64,000 nt of DNA from an uncultured Hyphomicrobiales bacterium (GTDB taxonomy: Bacteria > Pseudomonadota > Alphaproteobacteria > Rhizobiales > Beijerinckiaceae): contig CAINED010000021.1 in NCBI GenBank assembly GCA_903847605.1, forward strand, positions 1 to 64,000, read 5' to 3'. Under the pieces are notes generated by a model. It did no database searches. It had not been told where the DNA came from and saw nothing but the letters and a program-made list of their open reading frames with translations. Numbering within the stretch: position 1 is the first letter of the stretch; every line of letters begins with the position of its first letter. Shown in pieces: positions 1-8,939 of the stretch. The position numbers were made by a program, and so were the translations under genes.

Positions 1-63
1 GCTGGCGCTCCTCAAGGCTCCACGTCCGCCGCGTCCCGCCAATGCCGTCCTTCGCCGCCATCT

Positions 64-91
64 GGTGTCCACCTCTTCGCTGGTGGACACC
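64..91. repeat. perfect 10-bp inverted repeat near the left edge; stretch 1-372 otherwise without a supported gene
   Basis: The arms GGTGTCCACC (64-73) and GGTGGACACC (82-91) are perfect complements separated by 8 bases. The 372 bases before the first recombinase contain no ORF I can support. A short reading frame on the minus strand (12-209) looks like debris. The stretch could be the terminus or control region of a mobile element, but no transposase is visible to prove that. Confidence 0.45.
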
Positions 92-372
92 TAACCAACT
101 CCATATGCAGAGCGGTAGGCGGTCGTCCGATCACGCTTACGCATGATCGCCGATGGGCGCCTTCGATGTTCACGGGTCGGGCGCAGCGTCCGGGTGAGTA
201 AGGCAGCATTGCTGGCGAGACTGGGTATGGGGATTATGGAGGGTCTCAAAGATGTATAACTTACTGAAACTGTTCAAGTAGTGATTACATTGTCATAGTA
301 TTGACCTGCAAGTCTGTGTTGCTGTTATCACGACTTTCCGCTACTGTCCGCTCCTGTCGTCACGAGGTTCAA

Positions 373-2055
373 ATGCCAGCTCAGTTCCCCGAGATCACCA
401 CCCTCCAGGGCCTTTTGGAGTTCATCCAGGCCGCCCAAGATCGTACCGAGCTGCAAAAGCGCGACGAAGTGAGCGCCATTCGCACCGTCGCCAAAGCCCT
501 GGGCGCAGAGCCGTCCAGCCTGCCTTTGAACGTCAAACTGCTTCGCCGCCGTCTGGAAGGGATATCGCACGAGGCACTCAGTACGAGTTCACGGCGCTGG
601 AATAATGTCCGGTCCTTGTTCAGCCGGGCACTGCAATCGGCGACCACGATCAAGCGCACCCGCCGCGGGGTCCGGATCTCCTCGGCATGGCAGGAATTGC
701 GCCAGAAACTGTCGAGGTCCGACGCTTTGCGGTTGGGAGCGCTCTGTCGATTTTTATCTGCAAGGGGCGTAGCGCCGGCGCAGGTTACACTCGCAGACCT
801 GGAGGCCTTTCGGGACGAGATCATCAACGACCGGCTCCGAGCGGGGCCGGAGAAGACCTGGGACGGCATCGTCTGGACCTGGAACAAGGCCGTCGAGAGC
901 ATGGCAGATTGGCCAAGGATTGTGATCCCCCGGGAGGATCGTCGGATAGTCTATGTCCAGCCCTGGAGTGCTTTTCCTGCGAGCCTGAAGGCAGACGTCG
1001 ACGCCTACCTTAAGATGCTGTCCGGAGATGTGGTGGACGAAGATGCGCCGCCGCGAGCGCTGCGTCCCATCACGCTCAGAAATCGCGAGTATCAAGCCCG
1101 CGTCGCTGCCTCGGCCCTGGTCGCAGAAGGGGTGCCGATTGAAACTATCCAGGGTCTCAAGGACATTGCCCGGCTGGACCCAATCAAGACCGTCTTGAAG
1201 CACGTGCGAGCGCGCGGCGATAAAGTCCATCAGGCCAATGCCTTCAACATGGCCAATTTCCTGAAGGCGGCGGCGCGGTATTGGGTCAAGGTCGAAGATA
1301 GGGAGCTCGACAAAATCCGAAAGATCACGGCCCAGCTTTCCCCCAAACAGAAGGGACTGACGACCAAGAACCGAAATCGATTGCTTCCCTTCAATGATCC
1401 CGACGTCATCAGCCGCTTCCTCGATATACCCGACCGAATATTTGCGGAGGTCCGTTCGGAGCCCCGTAAGACAATGGTCAGTGCCGTGAAAGCGCAGATC
1501 GCGGTCGCCATTGCCATTCTTCAGGCTGCGCCCATTCGGATCCAGAACCTTGCTGCCCTCGACCTGATCGAGAACTTCAGCTCGCAAGGTGGTCGCCTGT
1601 ATTTGCGTATCGAAGGGACCGCCATGAAAAATGGGCGGGATTTCCTTGCGGAGTTCCCAGACCATGTCGCAAATCTCATCGCCTGGTACTGCCGGGAGTA
1701 TCGGCCGCTGCTCTTTAGTACACCCACAGACGCGCTGTTTCCCGGCGAAGGCGGTCGCGCAAAACTACCGAACACGCTCGGGCGGCAGATCGACGGACGC
1801 GTTCGCGCCTACATGGGGTTTCCCGTGAACCCGCATTTATTTCGGCACATCGCAGCTAAGCTTTATCTTGATCAGCGCCCGGGCGAATATGGGCTTGTCA
1901 GCCGCCTGCTCAATCACAAGAGCGTTGCGACCACGATGGCGGCATATACCGGCGCCGAGACGATCAGCGCGGTTCGTCATTATCAGGAGATCATCGCGCG
2001 CGAGCGTCATGTGCCGCCCAAAACCTCTCCTTCCCCCAGGCAGGCACGCAAATGA
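373..2055 (+). CDS. tyrosine recombinase/integrase (560 aa), first gene of a recombinase module
   Basis: This is a site-specific DNA recombinase of the phage-integrase (lambda Int) family. The C-terminal catalytic set is visible: Arg389 in the box-I context PIRIQNL, His488-x-x-Arg491 in NPHLFRH, His515 in LLNHKS, and the nucleophile Tyr525 in TTMAAYTG. The long N-terminal half (about 360 residues) would hold the core-binding domains. An upstream TTG at 301 is in frame, but I chose ATG 373 because GAGG lies six bases before it. The stop overlaps the ATG of the next recombinase (ATGA), so the two are translationally coupled. It probably mobilises the element whose right end abuts tRNA-Arg at 5.8 kb. 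Confidence 0.9.
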   Translation: MPAQFPEITTLQGLLEFIQAAQDRTELQKRDEVSAIRTVAKALGAEPSSLPLNVKLLRRRLEGISHEALSTSSRRWNNVRSLFSRALQSATTIKRTRRGVRISSAWQELRQKLSRSDALRLGALCRFLSARGVAPAQVTLADLEAFRDEIINDRLRAGPEKTWDGIVWTWNKAVESMADWPRIVIPREDRRIVYVQPWSAFPASLKADVDAYLKMLSGDVVDEDAPPRALRPITLRNREYQARVAASALVAEGVPIETIQGLKDIARLDPIKTVLKHVRARGDKVHQANAFNMANFLKAAARYWVKVEDRELDKIRKITAQLSPKQKGLTTKNRNRLLPFNDPDVISRFLDIPDRIFAEVRSEPRKTMVSAVKAQIAVAIAILQAAPIRIQNLAALDLIENFSSQGGRLYLRIEGTAMKNGRDFLAEFPDHVANLIAWYCREYRPLLFSTPTDALFPGEGGRAKLPNTLGRQIDGRVRAYMGFPVNPHLFRHIAAKLYLDQRPGEYGLVSRLLNHKSVATTMAAYTGAETISAVRHYQEIIARERHVPPKTSPSPRQARK

Positions 2056-3104
2056 TCCGCCCTGACGTCCACCCCGATAATCGTTTGTGCTGGCCAAGAG
2101 CCAACTGGCCGATGGAAGACCAGAAACGCTGGGATCTTGCATGCACGCCCAGGTCGCCCTTCGAGGATGATCAAGGCGGCGAACTTGCTGACCGTTCGCC
2201 CGCTACACGTACCAAATACGAGAAGGGCTGGGGACGGTGGCTGGCATTTCGGGCTCAGGATGAGTTGCTCTCCCCTCAGCATCAGGGCCGAACCGATAAA
2301 AGCCAAATCCAAGCTTACGTCGATTGTTTGCAGGCTAGCGGCAATTCCTGGGGCACGATCACAAACCGTCTGCAGGAATTAGTGGTCATGCTGAAAATCA
2401 TGGGCCACGATTTTAACGAGCGGGCGCTGGATCGTTTCATCGCTACGGCTCGATCGCGGATCATTCCCGTGCGTTCCAAGGCGCATGTGAAGCCCGCGAA
2501 CGAATTGGTAAATCTTGGGTTTCGCCTCATGTCGAGTGCCCGCGACATGAATGAACCGGACCATCTGCTCGCCTTTCGCGATGGACTGATCATTGCGTTT
2601 CTGGCCCTTCATCCAGTGCGCCGCCGCAACCTTGCAGCGTTCGAATTGGGTCGCAACCTCGTGCGGCAAAGTAACGGATACATGGTGCTTTTCCCGGAAA
2701 CCAAAACAGGCGTGCCTTATGAAGCGCGGCTGGCGGATGATCTTGTCGAGTGCATGGACAAATATCTGAAAGAAGTTCGTCCTGTCCTCATGACCAGATC
2801 AGGCCGCTGGAAGGCAGACGTCGGCAATGCTGTCTGGGTGTCGGCTGACGGATCACCTATGAAACAGCAAGGGCTTGCGGGCCGCATCGAATTGCGGACC
2901 AAGGTCGCCTTTGGCAAGGCGATCAGCCCGCATCGATTCAGGGATGCCGCTGCAACGACGCTGGCGACCGCCGATCCCGCACGGATCCGTATAGCGGCGC
3001 CAGTGCTCGGCCATCGCTCGCTGAGCACAACCGAGAAGCATTATATTCAGGCTAGCGGGCTGGAAGCGCAAAGATCCTATCTCCAAGTCATCAGAAAGAG
3101 GTGA
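2052..3104 (+). CDS. second tyrosine recombinase (350 aa)
   Basis: This is a shorter phage-integrase family protein starting in a 4-base ATGA overlap with the preceding recombinase. The catalytic residues are Arg190 (HPVRRRNL), His294-x-x-Arg297 (SPHRFRD), His321 (VLGHRS) and Tyr331 (EKHYIQ), so it appears active. Two different tyrosine recombinases translated from one message suggest a heteromeric recombinase, as in XerCD or multi-recombinase transposons such as the Tn554 type. That is inference. The next gene follows after 4 bases and very likely belongs to the same transcript. Confidence 0.9.
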   Translation: MIRPDVHPDNRLCWPRANWPMEDQKRWDLACTPRSPFEDDQGGELADRSPATRTKYEKGWGRWLAFRAQDELLSPQHQGRTDKSQIQAYVDCLQASGNSWGTITNRLQELVVMLKIMGHDFNERALDRFIATARSRIIPVRSKAHVKPANELVNLGFRLMSSARDMNEPDHLLAFRDGLIIAFLALHPVRRRNLAAFELGRNLVRQSNGYMVLFPETKTGVPYEARLADDLVECMDKYLKEVRPVLMTRSGRWKADVGNAVWVSADGSPMKQQGLAGRIELRTKVAFGKAISPHRFRDAAATTLATADPARIRIAAPVLGHRSLSTTEKHYIQASGLEAQRSYLQVIRKR

Positions 3105-3108
3105 GACC

Positions 3109-3840
3109 ATGAAGGATCGAAAAGCCTTTTTGCGCAAAATGTCCTTCGGGCCGGTTACTCGTGATCGCATTGTAAAAATCTGCAACAATATCGAGCTGCA
3201 AGATCGAGTGGCCATGAACGAACTGGAAATAAGCCTGCTACACATCGAGGCGGACTTGGCGACGTATCGTCGGCTTGCTTACCTGCCAGCCGAACGCAAG
3301 AGCATCATTTCAAAAAGGAAAAAGCTCCAGTCGGCGCTCGCCAAGTTGGACAAAGTGCTGGAGGACGAAATGGATGTCCTCCTCGAGGTTCTCCCGAAGA
3401 AAGCGCTTCAGGAAATAGGACTGCTTCTGGCGCGCGAAACGATTGAGGATGTGCTGGGAGAGCATGCGCCCGATTATCTTCGCGGATATGATAGAAAAAG
3501 TGAACACGAAGCTGCTGGTATCGAATACGGCCACCTTTTCATCCGGCACATCGTAAGCCGCATCCTTGGACCGATCCGGGATTGGACGGAGGAGAACAGA
3601 CAGAATGTCGGCGGAACGCCGCCGGATTACCGCCGGCGCTTCATTATTCGAGAACTTGCCAAAGAAGCACTCGGTATAATTGGGACAAATCCAACAGGTT
3701 CGACGAATTCGCCCTTCGTACAGCTTTGCATTGCTGTCTTTCAGGAATTCGAATTGCCAGATGATGGCATCGAGGACGCCATCGAAAGGGAATTGCAGCA
3801 TTTGGAGGCCGAAGCTGCATCGCAAGACGATGCCAAATGA
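3109..3840 (+). CDS. unknown helical protein, third gene of the recombinase module (243 aa)
   Basis: I recognise no family. The ATG at 3109 sits 4 bases after the second recombinase stop, with GAGGTGAGACC just upstream, so it is the third member of the recombinase operon. The sequence is predicted mostly helical and charged, with a coiled-coil-like stretch rich in Lys, Leu and Glu at about residues 60-95. There is no signal peptide or membrane segment. By position it could be a recombinase accessory or directionality factor, or a DNA-binding protein like the third gene of other recombinase trios. The function is unproven. Confidence 0.75.
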   Translation: MKDRKAFLRKMSFGPVTRDRIVKICNNIELQDRVAMNELEISLLHIEADLATYRRLAYLPAERKSIISKRKKLQSALAKLDKVLEDEMDVLLEVLPKKALQEIGLLLARETIEDVLGEHAPDYLRGYDRKSEHEAAGIEYGHLFIRHIVSRILGPIRDWTEENRQNVGGTPPDYRRRFIIRELAKEALGIIGTNPTGSTNSPFVQLCIAVFQEFELPDDGIEDAIERELQHLEAEAASQDDAK

Positions 3841-3921
3841 ATTCTGCCAGGGCAAAACCTCGTCCAATTTTGGATCGGTTATGCGGACGAGCCGATCGTC
3901 TGATCCCGTCACTCTCGCAGA

Positions 3922-4146
3922 ATGTCGGGACGCGATTCGCTTCAGAAAAACAGGGTACCGGGAGGACTGCGGGTTGAAGCCGTACGCCCCAATGGGCGCC
4001 CATTGGTCCGCCAATCAACTCGGCCTGAACCTGAATTTGAACTTACCAGCGATATCACCCCGCAATGGCAAGTTACGACGGATGAGCTGGCGGCCATCGA
4101 GCGGCTGCTCGGACCTTCCCTCGACAAATTCCTTTCCAAACCCTGA
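3922..4146 (+). CDS. small hypothetical protein between recombinases (74 aa)
   Basis: This is a short ORF of 74 codons between the recombinase trio and the serine recombinase. The N-terminal half is basic (several Arg in the first 35 residues) and the C-terminal half is acidic and helical, ending LLGPSLDKFLSKP. No known domain is recognised. It could be a small regulator or excisionase-like protein of the element. Only its position, codon use and compact size support it. Confidence 0.45.
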   Translation: MSGRDSLQKNRVPGGLRVEAVRPNGRPLVRQSTRPEPEFELTSDITPQWQVTTDELAAIERLLGPSLDKFLSKP

Positions 4147-4204
4147 GAGGTTAACCCATGATGCGGGAGCCTGCTCATTCCTTCCCTCATTGGATTGACC
4201 TGCC

Positions 4205-5854
4205 ATGCCGTTCCAGCCTCAACCCATCCTACCCTCTCCAAGACGTGCCGCGCTTTATCTGCGTGTCAGCACCGGTCGGCAGGCGGCCGGAGAAGTATCT
4301 CTCCCTTCGCAACGCGAACTGACCCGCCGCTATTGTGAGGCACAGGGATGGGTTGTGACCGAAGAGTTCGTAGAACCCGGCGCATCGGCGACCGATGACC
4401 GTCGCCCCGTTTTTCAGCGCATGCTGGAGGAAGCTTCTTCACCCGAACGTCGGTTCGATGTGATTTGCGTACACGCATTCTCCCGCTTTTACCGCAACGG
4501 TGCCGAGATGGAATTGACCATCCGTCGGCTGCGCAAACAGGGCGTCGAGGTGGTGTCCGTCACCCAGCCGACCGGCGATGACCCATCCCAGGAATTGATG
4601 CGCCAGATCATCGGCGTGTTTGACGAGTACACATCTCGGGAGAATGGCAAGAACGTGACGCGCGCCATGCGCGAATCCGCCAAGCAAGGGTTTTGGAACG
4701 GCGCACGCGCGCCGCTCGGCTATCGTATCGTTGAAGCTGAACGGCGGGGTTCAAAGATCAAGAAGCGCCTCGATATCGATCCTGTGGAAGCCGAGACCGT
4801 CCGCCTCATCTTTAAGCTCTACGTCTCCGGCGACGGTAAGTCCGGTCCACTGGGGATCAAGGACACCTGCAAATGGCTCAACAGCCACGGCTATCGCACC
4901 CGTCTTGGTGCTGCATTCGGTGTCGGGCCGACCCACGTCATTCTGACCAACGCCGGATATGCCACGGGACAGTGGCCTTATGGGCGGCGCAATGCCCGTA
5001 CTGGACAGGCGGCAGATCCGTCCCAGATTGTTTATATTCCGGTGCCGGCAATCGTCCCGATCGACCTCTTTGAGCAAGTGCAGGCTCGCCTGGCTGCGCA
5101 TAATCCAAAAGTCACCCCGCCCCGAATCGTGAACGGTCCCACCCTCCTCACCGGGCTCGCAGTGTGCGCGAGCTGCGGAGCGGGCATGACCCGCACTGGC
5201 ACGAAGCGCGGCCACAGGGCCTACACCTACTACAGTTGTGCGGGTTGCCATCAGAAGGGAAAGGCAGTCTGCAAAGGGCGGCACGTGCCGCTGCCCAAAC
5301 TCGACGAACTCGTGCTTCGCAATGTGACCGAACACCTACTCGTTCCGGATCGCCTCGTTGCGATTCTCGAAGCCCTCGTCGCGCATCGCTCGCAACAGGA
5401 CCAGGCTGTCGCCTCCCGCCGCCATACGCTCGAAACAGAAATCGTCCGGGCGAAAGAGAAGCTGGCCCGCCTCTACCGGGCAATCGAGGACGGCGTTATC
5501 GAGCTCGACACCGATCTCAGAGAACGCATCCAAAAGGTCAGGAACGAGCGTGATATTGCTCAGGCTAGCCTCGAGCGGATTGGGGAGCAGTCCCGCAACG
5601 CTGCCGCCATAACGCCAGAGCGAATCGAAGCCTTCTCCGCACTCCTGCGCGAGAAACTCGAAACTGGCGATACGCAGGCGCGCAAAGCCTACCTGCGTTC
5701 GATCATCTCGCGCATTGAGGTCGACGATCACAAGATCAGAATAATCGGGGAAAAAGCGTCCCTTGCCAGCGTCATAGCCGGACAACAGACCCAATCGGGA
5801 AATGTTCGTGGTTTTGTACGCAAATGGCGCGCCCGAAAGGATTCGAACCTCTGA
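4205..5854 (+). CDS. large serine recombinase whose C-terminus reads into tRNA-Arg (549 aa)
   Basis: This is a large serine recombinase/integrase. The N-terminal resolvase domain starts YLRVSTGRQ with nucleophile Ser22, followed by a recombinase domain (about residues 170-280). A zinc-ribbon follows with Cys321 and Cys324 (CASCGAG) and a later CAGC pair, then a coiled-coil segment (about 390-480). The final codons lie inside the tRNA-Arg gene on the opposite strand, and the stop is at 5852-5854. The gene therefore sits exactly at the element/chromosome junction, and its last about 10 residues are encoded by target-site sequence. This is the expected layout if its attachment site is the tRNA 3' end. 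The start ATG 4205 has only a weak ribosome-binding site. Confidence 0.9.
   Translation: MPFQPQPILPSPRRAALYLRVSTGRQAAGEVSLPSQRELTRRYCEAQGWVVTEEFVEPGASATDDRRPVFQRMLEEASSPERRFDVICVHAFSRFYRNGAEMELTIRRLRKQGVEVVSVTQPTGDDPSQELMRQIIGVFDEYTSRENGKNVTRAMRESAKQGFWNGARAPLGYRIVEAERRGSKIKKRLDIDPVEAETVRLIFKLYVSGDGKSGPLGIKDTCKWLNSHGYRTRLGAAFGVGPTHVILTNAGYATGQWPYGRRNARTGQAADPSQIVYIPVPAIVPIDLFEQVQARLAAHNPKVTPPRIVNGPTLLTGLAVCASCGAGMTRTGTKRGHRAYTYYSCAGCHQKGKAVCKGRHVPLPKLDELVLRNVTEHLLVPDRLVAILEALVAHRSQQDQAVASRRHTLETEIVRAKEKLARLYRAIEDGVIELDTDLRERIQKVRNERDIAQASLERIGEQSRNAAAITPERIEAFSALLREKLETGDTQARKAYLRSIISRIEVDDHKIRIIGEKASLASVIAGQQTQSGNVRGFVRKWRARKDSNL
5825..5854. other. candidate attachment site (element/chromosome junction) in the tRNA-Arg 3' half
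   Basis: The last 30 bases of the serine recombinase gene coincide with the 3' acceptor and T-arm of tRNA-Arg. The tRNA is whole and all recombination genes lie on its 3' side, so the crossover is inferred to fall within or next to this stretch. A second copy of the tRNA 3' end should lie at the other end of the element. It is not within the first 5.8 kb, so it must be outside the window. Confidence 0.55.
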
Positions 5855-5901
5855 CCCTCAGATTCGTAGTCTGATGCTCTATCCAGCTGAGCTACGGGCG
5901 C
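5825..5901 (-). tRNA. tRNA-Arg (anticodon ACG), CCA encoded
   Basis: Read on the minus strand, this gives a complete 77-nt cloverleaf. The acceptor GCGCCCG pairs with CGGGCGC, the D-arm is GCTC/GAGC, the anticodon stem TCAGA/TCTGA encloses loop CTACGAA (anticodon ACG), and the T-loop is TTCGAAT. The discriminator is G, followed by an encoded CCA. The 3' end points left, toward the mobile element, as is typical of a tRNA used as an integration site. The tRNA is intact after integration. Confidence 0.95.
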
Positions 5902-6035
5902 GCTTTCACAGGTCCGGTGGACGCGTGACGTGAGCGCGCGTTGAGCGCGTCACGGGCGCTTCGTGTACCGGCTTGCGCAGGGCATTGCAAGTCTCGATTT
6001 CCCGAATTTTCCGCATCTGCGAAACCCGCGCGCTG

Positions 6036-7496
6036 TCACGCCACGGCGACCGCGCGCTTGTCCGGCAGTCTGATGACGAAAGTCGCCCCAGCTTCCTGTC
6101 TGGCATCGGCGAGGGCGATTTCGCCGCCATGCGCGCGCACGAGTTCGGCCGCGATGGCGAGGCCGAGGCCGGAGCCGCCGGGCCGGGTCGAACCCTGAAA
6201 CGCCTCGAACAGCTTGTCGCGCGCCGCGGGCGGAATGCCGGGCCCTGTGTCGGAAACTTCGATGGCGATATGGCCGGCCTCGCGGCGCGCGGAGACCCGC
6301 ACTTCCGCGAGCAGGCCCGGCTGCGGCCCCGCGCTTTCGAGCGCCTCGATGGCGTTGCGGAAGAGATTAACCAGCACCCGCAGGATGTGTTCGGAATCGG
6401 CGTTCACCTCGAATTCCCGCGGCACGCCATTGACGATGGGCACGCGGCCAGCATCGGCCGGCGAAACGATTTCGGCGGCTTCCGCCACGGTGAAATGCAA
6501 TTTCATGCGCGCAGGCTGCGGCGCGCGCTCGGCGGCGCGGCCATAGGTCAGCGTGGACTGGCAGAAGGCTATGGCGCGGTCGAGCGTCGCGACGAGTTTC
6601 GGCGCAAGGCGGCGGGTCAGCGGATCGGACCCGTTGGCGAGACGGTCCGAAATCAACTGCGCCGACGCCAGTATGTTGCGCAGGTCGTGATTGATCTTCG
6701 CGACGGCGAGGCCCAGCGCCGCCAGGTGCTTCTTTTGCGTCAACTCGTCGGCGAGCGTCTTCTGCATTTCAGCCAGAGCATTTTCGGCAAGACCCAATTC
6801 GTCGCGCGCCCCCGAAGGCACGATGCGCCGCGATGCGTCTTCCGGATTCGCGCCGAATTCCGTCAGGCTGGTCGTCAGCCGGCGCACCGGCTTCAGCACC
6901 ATCAGATGGATCGCGCCCATGGCGAGGCCGGCGACCATCAGCGAGATGATCAGGGACACCAGCAGAATGTTCCCGGAATAACGGAACATGGCCTGACGCA
7001 GCGGATCTTCATGCAGGGTGATTTCGACGAATTGCGCGCCCATCGGCGCCTCGCCGACGACGCTGACGACGCGATCGCGTCCGGCGGTCAGCGTGCGCCA
7101 GGCGGCGGCAACGGATTCAATCGGCGAAGCATCCCGCAGATCGTAGCGATCCTCCACCATCGGCGGCATATCGCTCACGGCCAGCAGACGGCGCGTGTCG
7201 CCGCGCTTGATCGCGATGGACTGTGCGCCGACGCTCGACAGCAATTCCTCGCGCAGTCCGTCGGGCACCATGTCGCCGGGCGCGGCATCGAGCACCAGTG
7301 CGGCGGTATAGGCGGCGCTGAGCCGGTCGCGCAGCCAGGTGTTGCGATAGTTCGCGATCGAGGGCACGAAAACCGCAATTTCCGCCACCATGACGAAGGC
7401 GATGGTCAGCAACAGGACGCGCGAGGCAAGGCCGAAGCGCGAGCGCCCCGGCGCTTTCCCACTTGCCTCTGCCATCTTGTCGTCGCCCTGTGACAT
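6036..7496 (-). CDS. membrane sensor histidine kinase with HAMP domain (486 aa)
   Basis: This is a two-component sensor kinase of the inner membrane. Membrane segments lie at about residues 24-46 and 175-200 around a periplasmic sensor region, followed by a HAMP linker (about 201-254). The phospho-acceptor is His270 in the motif INHDLRN. The ATP-binding domain shows the N-box Asn381 (NLFRNAIEAL), DTGPG at 416-420 and GSGLGL at 441-446, so it should be catalytically competent. There is no response regulator beside it. The next gene on the same strand lies 18 bases upstream (a flavoprotein), so it may be the last gene of that operon. The signal sensed is unknown. Confidence 0.9.
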   Translation of the reverse strand: MSQGDDKMAEASGKAPGRSRFGLASRVLLLTIAFVMVAEIAVFVPSIANYRNTWLRDRLSAAYTAALVLDAAPGDMVPDGLREELLSSVGAQSIAIKRGDTRRLLAVSDMPPMVEDRYDLRDASPIESVAAAWRTLTAGRDRVVSVVGEAPMGAQFVEITLHEDPLRQAMFRYSGNILLVSLIISLMVAGLAMGAIHLMVLKPVRRLTTSLTEFGANPEDASRRIVPSGARDELGLAENALAEMQKTLADELTQKKHLAALGLAVAKINHDLRNILASAQLISDRLANGSDPLTRRLAPKLVATLDRAIAFCQSTLTYGRAAERAPQPARMKLHFTVAEAAEIVSPADAGRVPIVNGVPREFEVNADSEHILRVLVNLFRNAIEALESAGPQPGLLAEVRVSARREAGHIAIEVSDTGPGIPPAARDKLFEAFQGSTRPGGSGLGLAIAAELVRAHGGEIALADARQEAGATFVIRLPDKRAVAVA

Positions 7497-7514
7497 GCTT
7501 CGCTCGTGTTCTCC

Positions 7515-8939
7515 TCAACCGAACCGGCGCAAGAATCGCAACAGCCCGCCGAGGCGGGGATTGCCCAGTTGCTTCTGATAATGCGTCACCGCAGCCCGTT
7601 TCGAAACTTCCGAAAGCGTCGGATAGGGCAGTACCAGATTGGCAATGTCCTTCACTTTCATCCCCTTCGAAATCGCAAGCTGCCATGGCGCTATCAGTTC
7701 GCCTGCGTTCTTGCCTGCAATTCCCGCACCCAGAATGTCATCCTTGGCCGAAGCGATGACTTTTATGTGACCAAGTGTGGCGTGGGCGGCCTGGGCGCGA
7801 TCGTTCTCCGCAAAAGGCCAGCGATAGATGTTAAGTGTCTTATGCGTTTCGCGCGCCTGCGCTTCGGTGAGCCCGGCTACGGCGATTTCCGGGTCGGTAT
7901 AGGTGACGCGCGGAACAAGATGCGGCTCGACTTTCACAGGCAGGCGAAACAGGGTGGCGCGCAACACCAGGCCCGCGTGATAATTCGCGGCATGGGTAAA
8001 GGCCGCCTCGCCCGTCACATCGCCGATGGCATAGATGCGCCGGTTCGAGGTTCGCAGATTCTTACCGACGGTGATGCCCTTGCGCTCGTAGTTTACGCCG
8101 GCCTGCTCGAGGCCGAGATTTTGCACATTGGGCGCGCGTCCCGCTGCCACGAGCAGGTGCGAGCCGTCGATCGCGTCTTCGCAGCCATCGCTTTCGAGAA
8201 CGATTCGGACGCCTGATGTCAGCGCTTCCACGCGAACAATCTTCGCCCCTTCGCGGATAACGACGCCTTCGCCGCGCAGCGCTGCAATCGCAACAGCGGC
8301 GAGTTCGGGATCTTCGCGCGAGAGTGCGCGCGCCGCCTCGATAACGGTGACTTCGGATCCAAGCCGGCGAAAGGCCTGCGACAATTCCATGCCGATCGGG
8401 CCGCCGCCGATGACGACGAGATGGCGCGGCAATTCATCCAGATCGAAAATCGTCTCGTTGGTGAAAAAACGGATCTGATCCAGACCAGGCAAAGGCGGCG
8501 GCGCCGGGGACGAACCTGTCGCGATCACGAAACGGCGCGCCTTGACGCGCTGGCCGCCGGCTTCGAGCGTATCCTTTGCGACGAATTTGCCCGCCGCGCG
8601 AATGACCTTGACGCCCATCGCCGTGAAGCGGGCCTCGCTGTCGTTCGGCGCGATCGCCCCGATCACGCCACGCACATGATCGCGCACGCGCTTCATGTCG
8701 ACCAGTGGCTCTGCGGCGGCGACGCCGAATTTTTCCGCACCACGCATCGCCTGCGCGGCCTTGCCAGCCTCGATTAGCGCTTTCGAGGGTACGCAGCCGT
8801 AGTTCAGACAATCGCCCCCCATCTCGCCCTTTTCGACGAGAACCACCGGCACGCCCATGGCGGCGGCGGCAGCGGCGACGCTGAGTCCGCCTGAGCCTGC
8901 GCCGATTACACAGAGGTCGGGAGTCAGAACGTCGGTCAT
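7515..8939 (-). CDS. FAD-dependent pyridine-nucleotide disulfide oxidoreductase, mercuric-reductase/Lpd-like (474 aa)
   Basis: This is a class-I flavoprotein disulfide reductase. The FAD-binding GAGSGG is at the N-terminus, the redox-active pair is Cys44 and Cys49 in GGDCLNYGCVPSK, and an NAD-binding IGGGPIGME motif follows. The dimerisation domain ends PYPTLSE, where true lipoamide dehydrogenases have HPTxxE. The usual catalytic His is replaced by Tyr, as in MerA-like proteins, and no MerA C-terminal Cys-Cys pair is seen. The start at 8939 is chosen because it overlaps the TVP38 gene stop (ATGA). Flavoproteins of this type often occur beside TVP38 proteins. The substrate is unknown. Confidence 0.85.
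   Translation of the reverse strand: MTDVLTPDLCVIGAGSGGLSVAAAAAAMGVPVVLVEKGEMGGDCLNYGCVPSKALIEAGKAAQAMRGAEKFGVAAAEPLVDMKRVRDHVRGVIGAIAPNDSEARFTAMGVKVIRAAGKFVAKDTLEAGGQRVKARRFVIATGSSPAPPPLPGLDQIRFFTNETIFDLDELPRHLVVIGGGPIGMELSQAFRRLGSEVTVIEAARALSREDPELAAVAIAALRGEGVVIREGAKIVRVEALTSGVRIVLESDGCEDAIDGSHLLVAAGRAPNVQNLGLEQAGVNYERKGITVGKNLRTSNRRIYAIGDVTGEAAFTHAANYHAGLVLRATLFRLPVKVEPHLVPRVTYTDPEIAVAGLTEAQARETHKTLNIYRWPFAENDRAQAAHATLGHIKVIASAKDDILGAGIAGKNAGELIAPWQLAISKGMKVKDIANLVLPYPTLSEVSKRAAVTHYQKQLGNPRLGGLLRFLRRFG

Noticed and set aside
12-209. 65-codon minus-strand frame at the left edge as a transposase fragment
   Set aside because: No transposase motif and no second end; only debris-like sequence with a hairpin nearby.
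3109-3840. 243-aa protein as a third tyrosine recombinase
   Set aside because: No Arg/His-x-x-Arg/Tyr catalytic set can be found in it.
5973-7493. 506-codon open frame on the plus strand
   Set aside because: Antisense to the histidine kinase; the product is Arg/Gly/His-rich with no family features, as expected of a GC-rich shadow frame.
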